This document shows positions 5,708-13,094 of a stretch of DNA of 18,841 nt, piece by piece. The position numbers were made by a program, and so were the translations under genes. The notes beneath the pieces were generated by a model, which searched no databases, was not told the DNA's origin, and saw only the letters and a list, made by a program, of their open reading frames with translations. The stretch is from contig JAEWYL010000149.1 in NCBI GenBank assembly GCA_023395675.1, positions 1 through 18,841 on the forward strand, in the 5' to 3' direction. This stretch comes from Chloroflexota bacterium. Lineage in GTDB: Bacteria; Chloroflexota; Anaerolineae; Anaerolineales; UBA4823. The stretch's first letter is position 1; every line of letters starts with the position of its first letter.

Positions 5708-6435
5708 TGGCTCCTGTCCTGAGCATTAAAGATATTGTCGCCGGATACGGCAGCGGTCCGGATATTCTCAAGGGATTATCCCTCGAGGTGGAGGCAGGCA
5801 GGACCTACTGCATCATCGGGCCGAACGGGGCCGGGAAATCCACCCTGCTCAAGGTGATTGCCGGGCTTTTGCGCCCGCGCCAGGGGTCTGTGGCCTTCAA
5901 GACCAGCGTGATCTCAAACCTGCGAACCGAACAAATCCTGCAGGAGGGCGTCTGCTTCGTCCCCCAGGACCGCAGCCTGTTTGGGGACATGAGCGTTTAT
6001 GAGAACCTGGTGATGGGCGGTTATATTTTCAACAACCGCAGGCTCGTCGAACAGCGCATCGAAGAAGTTTACGAGATGTTTCCCATCCTCAAGACTCGCT
6101 CCCGGCAGCTTGCCAAGACCCTCTCGGGCGGGCAGCAGCAGATGCTCGCCATCGGCAGGATGCTGGTCTTAAAGCCCGAATTAATCATGCTGGACGAGCC
6201 CTCTCTCGGCCTGGCGCCGAAAATCGCCCGCCAGATTTTTGACAATATTAAACTGCTGAAAGAGTCTGGTATGACCATCCTGCTGGTAGAGCAAAACGCT
6301 CGCCTCGGTCTGGAAACAGCCGATTGGGGGGTGGTGCTGGACCTGGGCACCAATTCTTTTGAAGGGTCTGCAGAGACGATCCTCTCCGATCCTCGCATCC
6401 AGGAACTGTACCTTGGCCGCCGGAAACCGGTGTAA
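5707..6435 (+). CDS. livF: ABC transporter ATP-binding protein, LivF type
   Basis: The 242-aa ATPase has Walker A GPNGAGKS (38-45), FVPQDRSLFGDMSVYENLVMGGY (Q-loop and LivF-like 'ENL.MG'), signature LSGGQQQMLAIGRML, Walker B LIMLDEPSLGLAPK and switch LLVEQN. It is the second nucleotide-binding subunit of the importer. It overlaps the LivG-like gene by one base, and the LivH-like gene starts 12 bp after its stop. All catalytic motifs are intact. Confidence 0.93.
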   Translation: MAPVLSIKDIVAGYGSGPDILKGLSLEVEAGRTYCIIGPNGAGKSTLLKVIAGLLRPRQGSVAFKTSVISNLRTEQILQEGVCFVPQDRSLFGDMSVYENLVMGGYIFNNRRLVEQRIEEVYEMFPILKTRSRQLAKTLSGGQQQMLAIGRMLVLKPELIMLDEPSLGLAPKIARQIFDNIKLLKESGMTILLVEQNARLGLETADWGVVLDLGTNSFEGSAETILSDPRIQELYLGRRKPV

Positions 6436-6447
6436 AGGACACGCGCC

Positions 6448-7326
6448 ATGCTTCAATTCGTGCAAATTTTTATTCTGGGGCTGAGTCTGGGCGGGGTGTA
6501 CGCCCTGATGTCCTCCGGCCTGACCCTGATTTTCGGCGTCATGCGCATCGTGAACCTGGCGCACGCGGCTTTCATCATCATCGCCGCCTATATCTCCTAT
6601 TTCCTGTTTCAGAATTTTCAACTAGACCCGCTGCTCTCGATGCTGGTGACCGTCCCGGCCATGTTCATCTTCGGGATTCTGATTTATAAACTTCTGTTCT
6701 CCCGTCTGGCGGAATCAGCCCGCTTCGTTGACTCCACCGTTCTGCTCACCTTCGCCCTGGGTCTGGTGGTGGAGGGCACGCTGTCCTACTTCTTCTCAGG
6801 CATCTACCGCTCCACCTCCCCCCGCTACGCCATGGCGGCGCTGGACCTTGGGCCGCTGTACTTTCCCGAGGGCCAGTTTTACGCTACCCTGACTAGCATC
6901 TCTCTGCTGGTCCTGCTGTGGGCCTTTCTGCGCTTTACCCGCACTGGATATGCCATCCGGGCCACCATGCAGAACCGCATGGCAGCCCGGACGGTCGGGG
7001 TGAATGTGGACCGGGTGTCCTTAATTACCTTCGGTCTGGGAGCAGCCCTGGCGGGGGCCTCGGGCGCGCTGATCAGCTTCCTGTTCACATTTTTCCCCGC
7101 CAAGCATTGGGAATGGATTTCCCTGCTCATGGCGCTGATTGTGCTGGGAGGCATGGGCAGCCTGCTGGGCGCTCTGGTCGGTTCTCTGCTGTTGGGCGTC
7201 GCCTCCGCATTCGTCAGTTTTCACTTCGGCCCGATCTGGTCTCCGATCACCTTTTTCCTGGCTTTGTTCATCATCCTGATGGTACGCCCTCAAGGCCTGT
7301 TTGGAAAGAAACTGGAAGGAACGTGA
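6448..7326 (+). CDS. livH: Branched-chain amino acid-type ABC permease, LivH type
   Basis: The 292-aa integral membrane protein begins MLQFVQIFILGLSLGGVYALMSSGLTLIFGVMRIVNLAHAAF, matching the LivH opening (…GLxLGxxYALxALGLxLIFGVxxVxNxAHG). It has about eight hydrophobic segments and the conserved 'GYAIRATMQNRMAARTVGVNVDRVSLITFGLGAALAGASGAL' cytoplasmic-loop/EAA-like region. It pairs with LivM as the translocation pore. AAAGGA (6434-6439) is the likely SD. The stop is followed directly by the LivM start two bases downstream. Confidence 0.93.
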   Translation: MLQFVQIFILGLSLGGVYALMSSGLTLIFGVMRIVNLAHAAFIIIAAYISYFLFQNFQLDPLLSMLVTVPAMFIFGILIYKLLFSRLAESARFVDSTVLLTFALGLVVEGTLSYFFSGIYRSTSPRYAMAALDLGPLYFPEGQFYATLTSISLLVLLWAFLRFTRTGYAIRATMQNRMAARTVGVNVDRVSLITFGLGAALAGASGALISFLFTFFPAKHWEWISLLMALIVLGGMGSLLGALVGSLLLGVASAFVSFHFGPIWSPITFFLALFIILMVRPQGLFGKKLEGT

Positions 7327-7327
7327 A

Positions 7328-8341
7328 ATGAGCGAGCAAACCATTGTTAAGGATGCGGTCAGCGATAAAAAGAATGTCTCCAGGTCCCGGGTCGTTTTTC
7401 TGGTGCTCGTCATTGCTGCGCTGGCGCTGTTCCCGCTGGTCCATTTAGCCGTTCCCCGGGGCCTGAACTACTGGATCCACATGGCCCTCTATGTCTTGAT
7501 GTATATCACCATGGCGAGCAGTTGGAATATCATCGGCGGCTATGCCGGGTACGTTTCGCTGGGGCATAACGTCTTTTTCGCTGTCGGTGCATACTTCGCG
7601 GGGATGATGTTCGCCGAGCTGGGCATCTCCCCATTTATCATGACCCCGATTGCGGGCCTGGTTGCCTTCCTCGTAGGACTGCTGGTGGGCCTGATTTCTC
7701 TGCGCACGCGCGGTCCGGCCTTCATCATCACCACAATCGCCATGACCCTGCTCGCCAGCCTGCTTTTCGATAAATGGGAAGCAGCCGGCGGCGCGAACGG
7801 GCTGAGCCTGGCGCTGATCGACCTTCCGGCCCGTACCGCCAAGCTGCCGTTTTACTACGGGATGCTCATCCTCGCCATCGGTTCGATCTCCCTGTCGTAC
7901 ATGATCCGGCATTCGAAATTCGGCCTGGGGCTGCGCGCCATTTCGCAGGACGAGGTCAAGGCGGAATCTTCCGGCATCCCCACCAGCGAGTATAAAATCC
8001 TGGCCTTCGCTACCAGCGCCCTGTTCGTGGGCATGGCAGGGGCTATGTGGGGGTATTACCTGACCTACCTGCGCCCCTCCCTGTTCCTGAACATTACGCT
8101 GGCAGCCACACTGGTATTAATGGTGATCCTGGGCGGCAAGGGGACGGTCGCAGGGCCCGTCATCGGGGCCATCCTGCTCGTCTCTGTGAACGAGTTTTTT
8201 GTGGCCCAGCTTGGGGCTACCTCGCTAAACATCGTCGCCACCGGGGTTTTGATGATGGTGGTGCTGCTGTTCTTCCCTGCCGGGGTGGTGGGCACGCTGC
8301 TGGAACGGGGAAAGCTCCCGAGAATCATCAATTGGGAATAA
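7328..8341 (+). CDS. livM: Branched-chain amino acid-type ABC permease, LivM type
   Basis: The 337-aa membrane protein has a polar N-terminal stretch of about 20 residues, then about nine to ten hydrophobic segments. These include the LivM motifs SSWNIIGGYAGYVSLGHNVFFAVGAYFAG and GLGLRAISQDEVKAESSGIPTSEYKILAFATSALFVGMAGAMWG. The start was set at 7328 rather than the in-frame ATG at 7301 because GGAAGGA (7314-7320) is well placed for 7328, and 7301 would overlap the LivH gene by 26 bp. It completes the five-gene importer and ends 17 bp before the next gene. Confidence 0.92.
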   Translation: MSEQTIVKDAVSDKKNVSRSRVVFLVLVIAALALFPLVHLAVPRGLNYWIHMALYVLMYITMASSWNIIGGYAGYVSLGHNVFFAVGAYFAGMMFAELGISPFIMTPIAGLVAFLVGLLVGLISLRTRGPAFIITTIAMTLLASLLFDKWEAAGGANGLSLALIDLPARTAKLPFYYGMLILAIGSISLSYMIRHSKFGLGLRAISQDEVKAESSGIPTSEYKILAFATSALFVGMAGAMWGYYLTYLRPSLFLNITLAATLVLMVILGGKGTVAGPVIGAILLVSVNEFFVAQLGATSLNIVATGVLMMVVLLFFPAGVVGTLLERGKLPRIINWE

Positions 8342-8358
8342 GCGGCGTGGGCGATTCG

Positions 8359-8781
8359 ATGAGCGGGGTCATCTGGTCCATCATCGCCGGGCTGACATTT
8401 GGCCTGTTTCAGCTTGCCAACCGCCGGGCCGGGCAGGAGCTGGATACGGCCCGGGGCAATTTTATCCTGCTGGTGGCGGCCCTGGTGGTGCTGCTCGCCG
8501 GGTCGCTCTGGGTCGAGGAGCTCGGGACACTGCTGGCAGCCCCGGCCTCCGCCTGGTGGAATTTCATCCTGGCGGGTTTTGTCCACTTTATCGGCGGGTG
8601 GACGCTGGTCACCATCAGCCAGAAAAAGATCGGCGCGGCCCGCACCGGTTCTTTGATGGGGGTCACGCCCCTGTTCGGTGCTCTCCTGGCGTTCCTGTTC
8701 CTGGGCGAAAAGGTCTCCCTGGTGCAGGGAGGAGGCATCCTACTGGTGGTGATGGGGGTTTATCTGGTGTCGAATGGCTGA
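8359..8781 (+). CDS. EamA/DMT-family transporter, N-terminal half
   Basis: The 140-aa protein has about five hydrophobic segments and ends GSLMGVTPLFGALLAFLFLGEKVSLVQGGGILLVVMGVYLVSNG. This is the conserved end of an EamA repeat, with a Glu in the 'FLGE' turn. Canonical DMT exporters have two such repeats in one chain of about 300 aa; this gene encodes only one. The second repeat is in the next gene, which overlaps by 8 bp in another frame. The start at ATG 8359 is chosen; an in-frame GTG at 8347 is possible, and neither has a strong SD. DMT exporters move metabolites, amino acids or organic acids; here it may export a pathway product or be an auxiliary importer (inference). Confidence 0.82.
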   Translation: MSGVIWSIIAGLTFGLFQLANRRAGQELDTARGNFILLVAALVVLLAGSLWVEELGTLLAAPASAWWNFILAGFVHFIGGWTLVTISQKKIGAARTGSLMGVTPLFGALLAFLFLGEKVSLVQGGGILLVVMGVYLVSNG

Positions 8782-9265
8782 ACCCGAGTTGAAGGCTCTT
8801 CCGGGCACCGGGCCGCAGGCGCGCCTGTCATGGAGCAGCGCACTTCCCGGGCTGGGGATCGCGCTCTGCTTCGCCATCAGCGCGATCTTTGTGCGCCGCG
8901 GGCTGGAAGGACTGCCCTCTCCCCTGCTCGGGGTTACCCTGGGGATCGTCGCCGCCGTCCTGGCTTACGGCCCCTGGCTGTTTTTTACCAGCCGCCGGCG
9001 GAAGCCCGCGCGCCTCTCCCTGACGGGGCTCGGCTTTCAGATCCTGGCGGGCGTGCTGATCGGTCTGGGTACCTGGGCGCGCTATATCGCCACAGACCTG
9101 ACCGAGGTGGGTGTGGTGCTGGCGCTGGGGAGAATTAACACGCCGCTTGTGCTCTTGCTGTCGCCTCTCTTTTTCGGGCGCAAGCTCGAGCGCGTGACGC
9201 TGAAAGTATGGATCGGGGCAGCGCTGATTGTGCTCGGTTCTCTGGTGCTCACTTTTCTGAACTGA
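8774..9265 (+). CDS. EamA/DMT-family transporter, C-terminal half
   Basis: The 163-aa protein has a polar start (about 18 residues) and then a second EamA repeat: LGIALCFAISAIFVRRGLEGLPSPLLG … LTEVGVVLALGRINTPLVLLLSPLFFGRKLERVTLKVWIGAALIVLGSLVLTFLN. About five hydrophobic segments are visible. It is in a different frame from the first half and overlaps it through ATGGCTGA (8774-8781), so translation is probably coupled. Together the two proteins give 303 residues, the length of one normal DMT exporter. They may form a heterodimer, or represent one gene broken by a frameshift. Confidence 0.8.
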   Translation: MAEPELKALPGTGPQARLSWSSALPGLGIALCFAISAIFVRRGLEGLPSPLLGVTLGIVAAVLAYGPWLFFTSRRRKPARLSLTGLGFQILAGVLIGLGTWARYIATDLTEVGVVLALGRINTPLVLLLSPLFFGRKLERVTLKVWIGAALIVLGSLVLTFLN

Positions 9266-9325
9266 GCCGGAAGGGACTGCACAACTCGCAGAGCCTATTT
9301 GAGACAGAATACGAGGTGGATAGGA

Positions 9326-10462
9326 ATGCCTGAACAAGATTTAATTTCCAAGCTCGAGAACGCCTTTGAGTTCTCTCAAACCCAGGTTGAACGCCTGGTG
9401 CAGCAGCATCCCGATTACTTTCCTCTATACACAACGGGAGGCAAATGGAAGCATGGGGGCGAGGCGTGGACCAACTGGTGCGAGGGTTTCCTTGGAGGGC
9501 AGATGTGGCTCTTCTACCGGCGCACGGGTTCAGCAGCCTGGCGCGAGCGCGCCGAACATTACTCGCGCCTGATCCATCCCCGGCGCACCGACCGCAACGT
9601 GCACGACCTGGGATTTCTTTTCTGGTCCACTTACAAGCGCTGGTATGACCTCACCGGTGATCCCGAGCTGGAGCAGGTGGTATTCACGGCCGGGCAGACG
9701 ATGAGCCTGCGCTTCAAGGAGAAAGGGCGCTACCTGCGTTCTTTTGTCTCCGAAGATTCGCTTTTCATCGATATTATGATGAATGTGGGTATTATTTTTT
9801 ATACCGCGCAGCGCCTGAAAGACAAACGCCTGCTGGAGATTGCCTCCCAGCACTGCCTGACCACCCGCCGCACCCTGGTGCGCGGGGACGGCTCGACCGC
9901 TCACGAGGGGCTGTTCGACCTGGACACAGGTGAATTCCTGCGCCAGTCCACTCATCAGGGCTGGCGGGGCGATTCGGCCTGGGCCAGGGGACAGGCCTGG
10001 GCTCTCTACGGTTTCTGCACCGCTTACGAGCTTTCGGGTGACCGGCGTTTCCTGGAAACCTCCCGCCTGTGCGCCGAATTCTTCCTGAACAGCACCGACT
10101 TCAGCGCCTCCGCACCGGGTGGGGCCGGCATCCCGCCCAATGACTGGGACGACCCGCGCCAGCCGGTGCTGTACGAGAGCTCGGCAGCGGCCATCGCCGT
10201 CAGCGGGCTGCTGAACCTCTCTCGCGTGGTCCAGGACCCGGTTTACGCCGGCCGTTACCGGGAAGCGGCTCTGACCATTCTGGACACCCTGTGCGGGCCT
10301 CAGTACCTGGCGCAGGGGGATCCGGATTGGGAAGGGATTCTCAAACACGGCATTTACCACCGCGACAAAGGGGCTGGGGTGGATGAGAGCACTGCCTGGG
10401 GGGATCACTTCTTTGTCGAGGCGGTGGATAAGGCCCTCACGCTTTTACAGGAGGGGCAATGA
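9326..10462 (+). CDS. Unsaturated glucuronyl hydrolase, glycoside hydrolase family 88
   Basis: The 378-aa protein matches the GH88 (alpha/alpha)6-barrel pattern: WCEGFLGGQMWLFY (51-64), VHDLGFLF with Asp94, FIDIMMN with Asp149, then GSTAHE, STHQGWRGDSAWARGQAWALYGF, SSAAAIAVSGLL and WGDHFFVEAV. Asp94 and Asp149 correspond to the two conserved acids of characterised unsaturated glucuronyl hydrolases. These enzymes hydrate the 4,5-double bond of a non-reducing unsaturated uronic acid, as left by polysaccharide lyases, and release the neighbouring group. There is no signal peptide, so it acts in the cytoplasm after import. Start ATG 9326 is supported by GAGGTG (9313-9318); an in-frame TTG at 9299 has no SD. 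It overlaps the SDR gene by 4 bp. Confidence 0.9.
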   Translation: MPEQDLISKLENAFEFSQTQVERLVQQHPDYFPLYTTGGKWKHGGEAWTNWCEGFLGGQMWLFYRRTGSAAWRERAEHYSRLIHPRRTDRNVHDLGFLFWSTYKRWYDLTGDPELEQVVFTAGQTMSLRFKEKGRYLRSFVSEDSLFIDIMMNVGIIFYTAQRLKDKRLLEIASQHCLTTRRTLVRGDGSTAHEGLFDLDTGEFLRQSTHQGWRGDSAWARGQAWALYGFCTAYELSGDRRFLETSRLCAEFFLNSTDFSASAPGGAGIPPNDWDDPRQPVLYESSAAAIAVSGLLNLSRVVQDPVYAGRYREAALTILDTLCGPQYLAQGDPDWEGILKHGIYHRDKGAGVDESTAWGDHFFVEAVDKALTLLQEGQ

Positions 10463-11235
10463 ACGGGAAAACCGCGATCGTCACCGGCGCCGGACGGGGA
10501 ATCGGGCGGGGCATTGCCCTGGAGCTCGCCGCGCGCGGCTGGCAGGTGGTCATCAATTACAACAGCAGCCTGGCTGCCGCGGAGGAAACGCTGGAGGAAA
10601 TCACCCGGCGCGGGGGAGGCGGCGCAGTGGTGCAGGCCAATGTCGCCCGCCTGGAGGATCACCCCGCCCTGATCGAGGCAGCCCTGGCGCTCTCCGGACG
10701 CCTGGACCTGCTGGTGAACAACGCCGGGATCGGGCCGCGCGTGCGGGTGGATATGCTGCAGGTGGGCGCGGAGAGCTACGATGAGGTGTTGGGCACGAAC
10801 CTGCGGGGGCCGTTCTTCCTCACCCAGCGCGCCGCCAATAAAATGATCGAGCTGAAAAACGCCGGGCGCGTGCAAGCTCCGGCCATCGTGAATATCAGTT
10901 CCATCAGCGCTTATACGAGCAGCCCCATGCGGGCCGAGTACTGCGTCAGCAAGGCCGGCCTGAGCATGACCACGCGGTTGTGGGCAGACCGCCTGGCCGA
11001 GTATGGGATTAACGTCTATGAAATCCGGCCGGGGATCATCAAGACAGACCTGACCTCGGTGGTACAGGAGAAATACGACCGTATGATCTTTGAGAAGGGC
11101 ATTACCCCGATTCGCCGCTGGGGACAGCCCGAAGATATCGGTAAGGCGGTGGTAGCCATCGCCGAGGGGCTGCTGCCCTTCTCTACCGGCGAGGTCATCA
11201 ACGTGGATGGCGGTTTTCACCTCGCCCGGTTGTAG
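10459..11235 (+). CDS. Short-chain dehydrogenase/reductase (SDR), putative deoxy-uronate/ketose reductase
   Basis: The 258-aa classical SDR has TGAGRGIG (9-16), NNAG (87-90), Asn114, Ser148, Tyr161 and Lys165 (YCVSK), and the C-terminal RPGIIKTDLT and GEVINVDGGF segments. All of the catalytic tetrad is present. It is likely an NAD(P)-dependent oxidoreductase. Given its position between GH88 and KDG kinase, it could do the KduD/DhuD step (3-deoxy-2,5-hexodiulosonate to KDG), but sequence alone would give only a generic '3-oxoacyl-ACP reductase-like' call. It is coupled to GH88 through ATGA (10459-10462), with AGGAGG just upstream. Confidence 0.88.
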   Translation: MNGKTAIVTGAGRGIGRGIALELAARGWQVVINYNSSLAAAEETLEEITRRGGGGAVVQANVARLEDHPALIEAALALSGRLDLLVNNAGIGPRVRVDMLQVGAESYDEVLGTNLRGPFFLTQRAANKMIELKNAGRVQAPAIVNISSISAYTSSPMRAEYCVSKAGLSMTTRLWADRLAEYGINVYEIRPGIIKTDLTSVVQEKYDRMIFEKGITPIRRWGQPEDIGKAVVAIAEGLLPFSTGEVINVDGGFHLARL

Positions 11236-11253
11236 CAGTTCCAGGAGGCATGG

Positions 11254-12294
11254 ATGAATGATTTGAAAGTCGTCACTTTTGGAGAGATCATGATGCGCCT
11301 CTCGCCCCCGGCTAACCAGCGTTTCCTGCAGGCCAGGAGTTTGGACCTGCAGTACGGGGGAGGCGAGTCCAACGTGGCTGTATCGCTGGCCCAGTTGGGC
11401 GTGCAGGCAGCGTTCGTCACCCGCCTGCCGGATAACGACCTGGGGGAAGCCTGCCAGAATTTCGTGCGCCAGTTCGGCGTGGACACCCGCCATATCCTGC
11501 GCGGCGGCAGCCGCCTGGGGATATACTTCCTGGAGCACGGGGCCATGCAGCGCGGCAGCAAGGTGATCTACGACCGGGCCGGATCGGCCCTGGCCGAAAT
11601 CCGGCCCGGCATGGTGGATTGGGAGGCCGTTTTCGACGGGGCCTCCTGGTTCCACTGGACGGGGATCACCCCGGCGATCTCCGAGGGGGCGGCGGAGCCG
11701 GTGCGTGAGGCGGTGCAGGCGGCCCGCCGGGCCGGTCTCACCATCTCCGTGGACCTGAATTACCGGGCCAAGCTCTGGAAGTGGGGGAAAAAAGCCGGCG
11801 AGGTGATGGAGCCCCTGGTTTCGGAATGCGATGTCGCCATCGGCAACGAAGAAGACGCCGAAAAGGTGTTCGGGATCCGGGCCGAAGGGGCGGACGTGAC
11901 TGCCGGGAAGGTGAGCGCGGACAGCTACCGCATGGTGTGTGAAAAGTTGTCGCAGCGCTTCCCGCGCCTTAAGACCATCGCCATCACCCTGCGCGGCTCG
12001 AAGTCTGCCAGCCACAATACCTGGAGCGCCGCCCTGTGGAAGGAGGGGGCTTTCTACCAGGGCTGCCAGTATGATCTTACCCACATCGTGGACCGGGTGG
12101 GGGGCGGCGACAGCTTTATGGCGGGTCTTATCTACGGCCTGAACGCCTACCCATCCGATCCCGGGCAGGCCTTGGAGTTTGCCCTGGCGGCTTCAGCGTT
12201 GAAGCATTCTATGTTTGGCGATTTTAACCTTGTCAGCCGAGCGGAGGTGGAGAAGCTGATGGGGGGAGACGCCAGCGGCCGGGTAAGCCGGTAG
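11254..12294 (+). CDS. kdgK: PfkB-family sugar kinase, probable 2-dehydro-3-deoxygluconokinase (KDG kinase)
   Basis: The 346-aa ribokinase-like protein begins VVTFGEIMMRLSPPANQRFLQA and has YGGGESNVAVSLAQLG (substrate lid/GG motif), VDLNYR and the C-terminal anion-hole motif VGGGDSFMAGLIYGL with catalytic Asp286 (283-286 GGGD; GAGD is more common). The opening and the GGGE motif are those of KDG kinases. It would phosphorylate KDG at C6 with ATP to give KDPG, the substrate of the aldolase encoded 18 bp downstream. An aggagg-type SD precedes it. Confidence 0.87.
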   Translation: MNDLKVVTFGEIMMRLSPPANQRFLQARSLDLQYGGGESNVAVSLAQLGVQAAFVTRLPDNDLGEACQNFVRQFGVDTRHILRGGSRLGIYFLEHGAMQRGSKVIYDRAGSALAEIRPGMVDWEAVFDGASWFHWTGITPAISEGAAEPVREAVQAARRAGLTISVDLNYRAKLWKWGKKAGEVMEPLVSECDVAIGNEEDAEKVFGIRAEGADVTAGKVSADSYRMVCEKLSQRFPRLKTIAITLRGSKSASHNTWSAALWKEGAFYQGCQYDLTHIVDRVGGGDSFMAGLIYGLNAYPSDPGQALEFALAASALKHSMFGDFNLVSRAEVEKLMGGDASGRVSR

Positions 12295-12312
12295 ACAGGA
12301 GAGGAGCGCTTT

Positions 12313-12999
12313 ATGGCCAGATTCAGCCGATTGAATGTGTATTCCACCATGATCCAGACCGGGGCTGTCCCGCTTTTCTATCACGACAATGTAGAGGAGG
12401 CGGTCTGCGCCATCCAGGCCCTGGTAGAAGCGGGGGTGCGCTGCGTTGAGTTCACCAACCGCGGCGACCGGGCGCATATTGTTTTTGAGCAGCTGGCCTG
12501 CCGGTTCCGGAACGAGCCCGGCTTGATCCTGGGCGCGGGCACAATCATGGATCCGGGAACGGCCTCGCTGTATATGCAGCTCGGGGCGGATTTCATCGTC
12601 AGCCCGATCTTCGACGAGGAGACTGCCCGGGTATGCAACCGCCGCAAAGTGGCCTACATCCCGGGCACAGCCACGGCTTCGGAGATTGCCCGGGCGCAGG
12701 AGATGGGGGCGGAAATCTGTAAAATATTCCCCGGGCAGCAGCTTGGCGGTCCGGGCTTCATCAAGGCGGTGATGGGGCCGATGCCCTGGGCCCGCCTGAT
12801 GCCCACGGGCGGGGTCAGCCCGACCAGGGAAAATGTCCAGGGCTGGATCGAGGCCGGCGCAGCGGGGGTCGGCCTGGGCAGCAACCTGATCTCGAAACAG
12901 GTATTTATCGATGGCGCTTACAGCAGCCTGAAGGAGACGGCCGGGCAGGTCCTGGAATGGATCCGGGAATCACGCAGCCGGATAAACTTCAAGCTTTAG
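12313..12999 (+). CDS. eda: KDPG/4-hydroxy-2-oxoglutarate aldolase
   Basis: The 228-aa class I aldolase has GVRCVEFTNRG with Glu46 in the place of the general-acid/base Glu, LGAGTIMDP, DFIVSPIFD and CKIFPGQQLGG with Schiff-base Lys137. It then has LMPTGGV and GAAGVGLGSNL (phosphate binding). It splits KDPG to pyruvate and glyceraldehyde-3-phosphate in the cytoplasm. The VEFTNRG form differs from the enterobacterial VEVTLRT but belongs to a recognised sub-group often paired with KDG kinase in uronate clusters, as it is here. Confidence 0.88.
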   Translation: MARFSRLNVYSTMIQTGAVPLFYHDNVEEAVCAIQALVEAGVRCVEFTNRGDRAHIVFEQLACRFRNEPGLILGAGTIMDPGTASLYMQLGADFIVSPIFDEETARVCNRRKVAYIPGTATASEIARAQEMGAEICKIFPGQQLGGPGFIKAVMGPMPWARLMPTGGVSPTRENVQGWIEAGAAGVGLGSNLISKQVFIDGAYSSLKETAGQVLEWIRESRSRINFKL

Positions 13000-13025
13000 A
13001 AAAGTTATGAATAATCCAGATTTTT

Positions 13026-13058
13026 GTGCTGTGCGCCGGTACAGCCAGCACACAGCAC
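13026..13058. promoter_or_regulatory. Inverted repeat with two alternative pairings before the OYE-like gene
   Basis: GTGCTGTG (13026-13033) can pair with CACAGCAC (13051-13058) over a 17-nt loop. Its core GCTGT (13028-13032) can instead pair with the closer ACAGC (13041-13045). An AT-rich stretch (about 13000-13025) lies upstream. There is no T-run after the stem, so it may be an operator or an RNA switch between modules rather than a terminator. Confidence 0.4.
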
Positions 13059-13094
13059 GAAAACCATTGATCTGAGAGAAAGGTGGTCACTGCG

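Noticed and set aside
7301..7327. Upstream ATG for the LivM gene
   Set aside because: It would overlap the LivH gene by 26 bp and add a charged stretch; the ATG at 7328 has a well-placed GGAAGGA.
1082..9294. Shared 10-mer CTCGCAGAGC at 1082-1091 and 9285-9294
   Set aside because: Both are in short gaps, but the flanks do not match and the word is short; likely chance.
9299..9325. TTG start for the GH88 gene
   Set aside because: No SD at the right distance, whereas ATG 9326 has GAGGTG seven bases upstream and starts a normal-length GH88.
10405..12084. Long minus-strand open frame (559 codons)
   Set aside because: It lies opposite the SDR and KDG kinase genes, whose motifs are clear. Its translation is His/Gly/Leu-rich without any recognisable domain, as expected for an antisense frame in GC-rich DNA.
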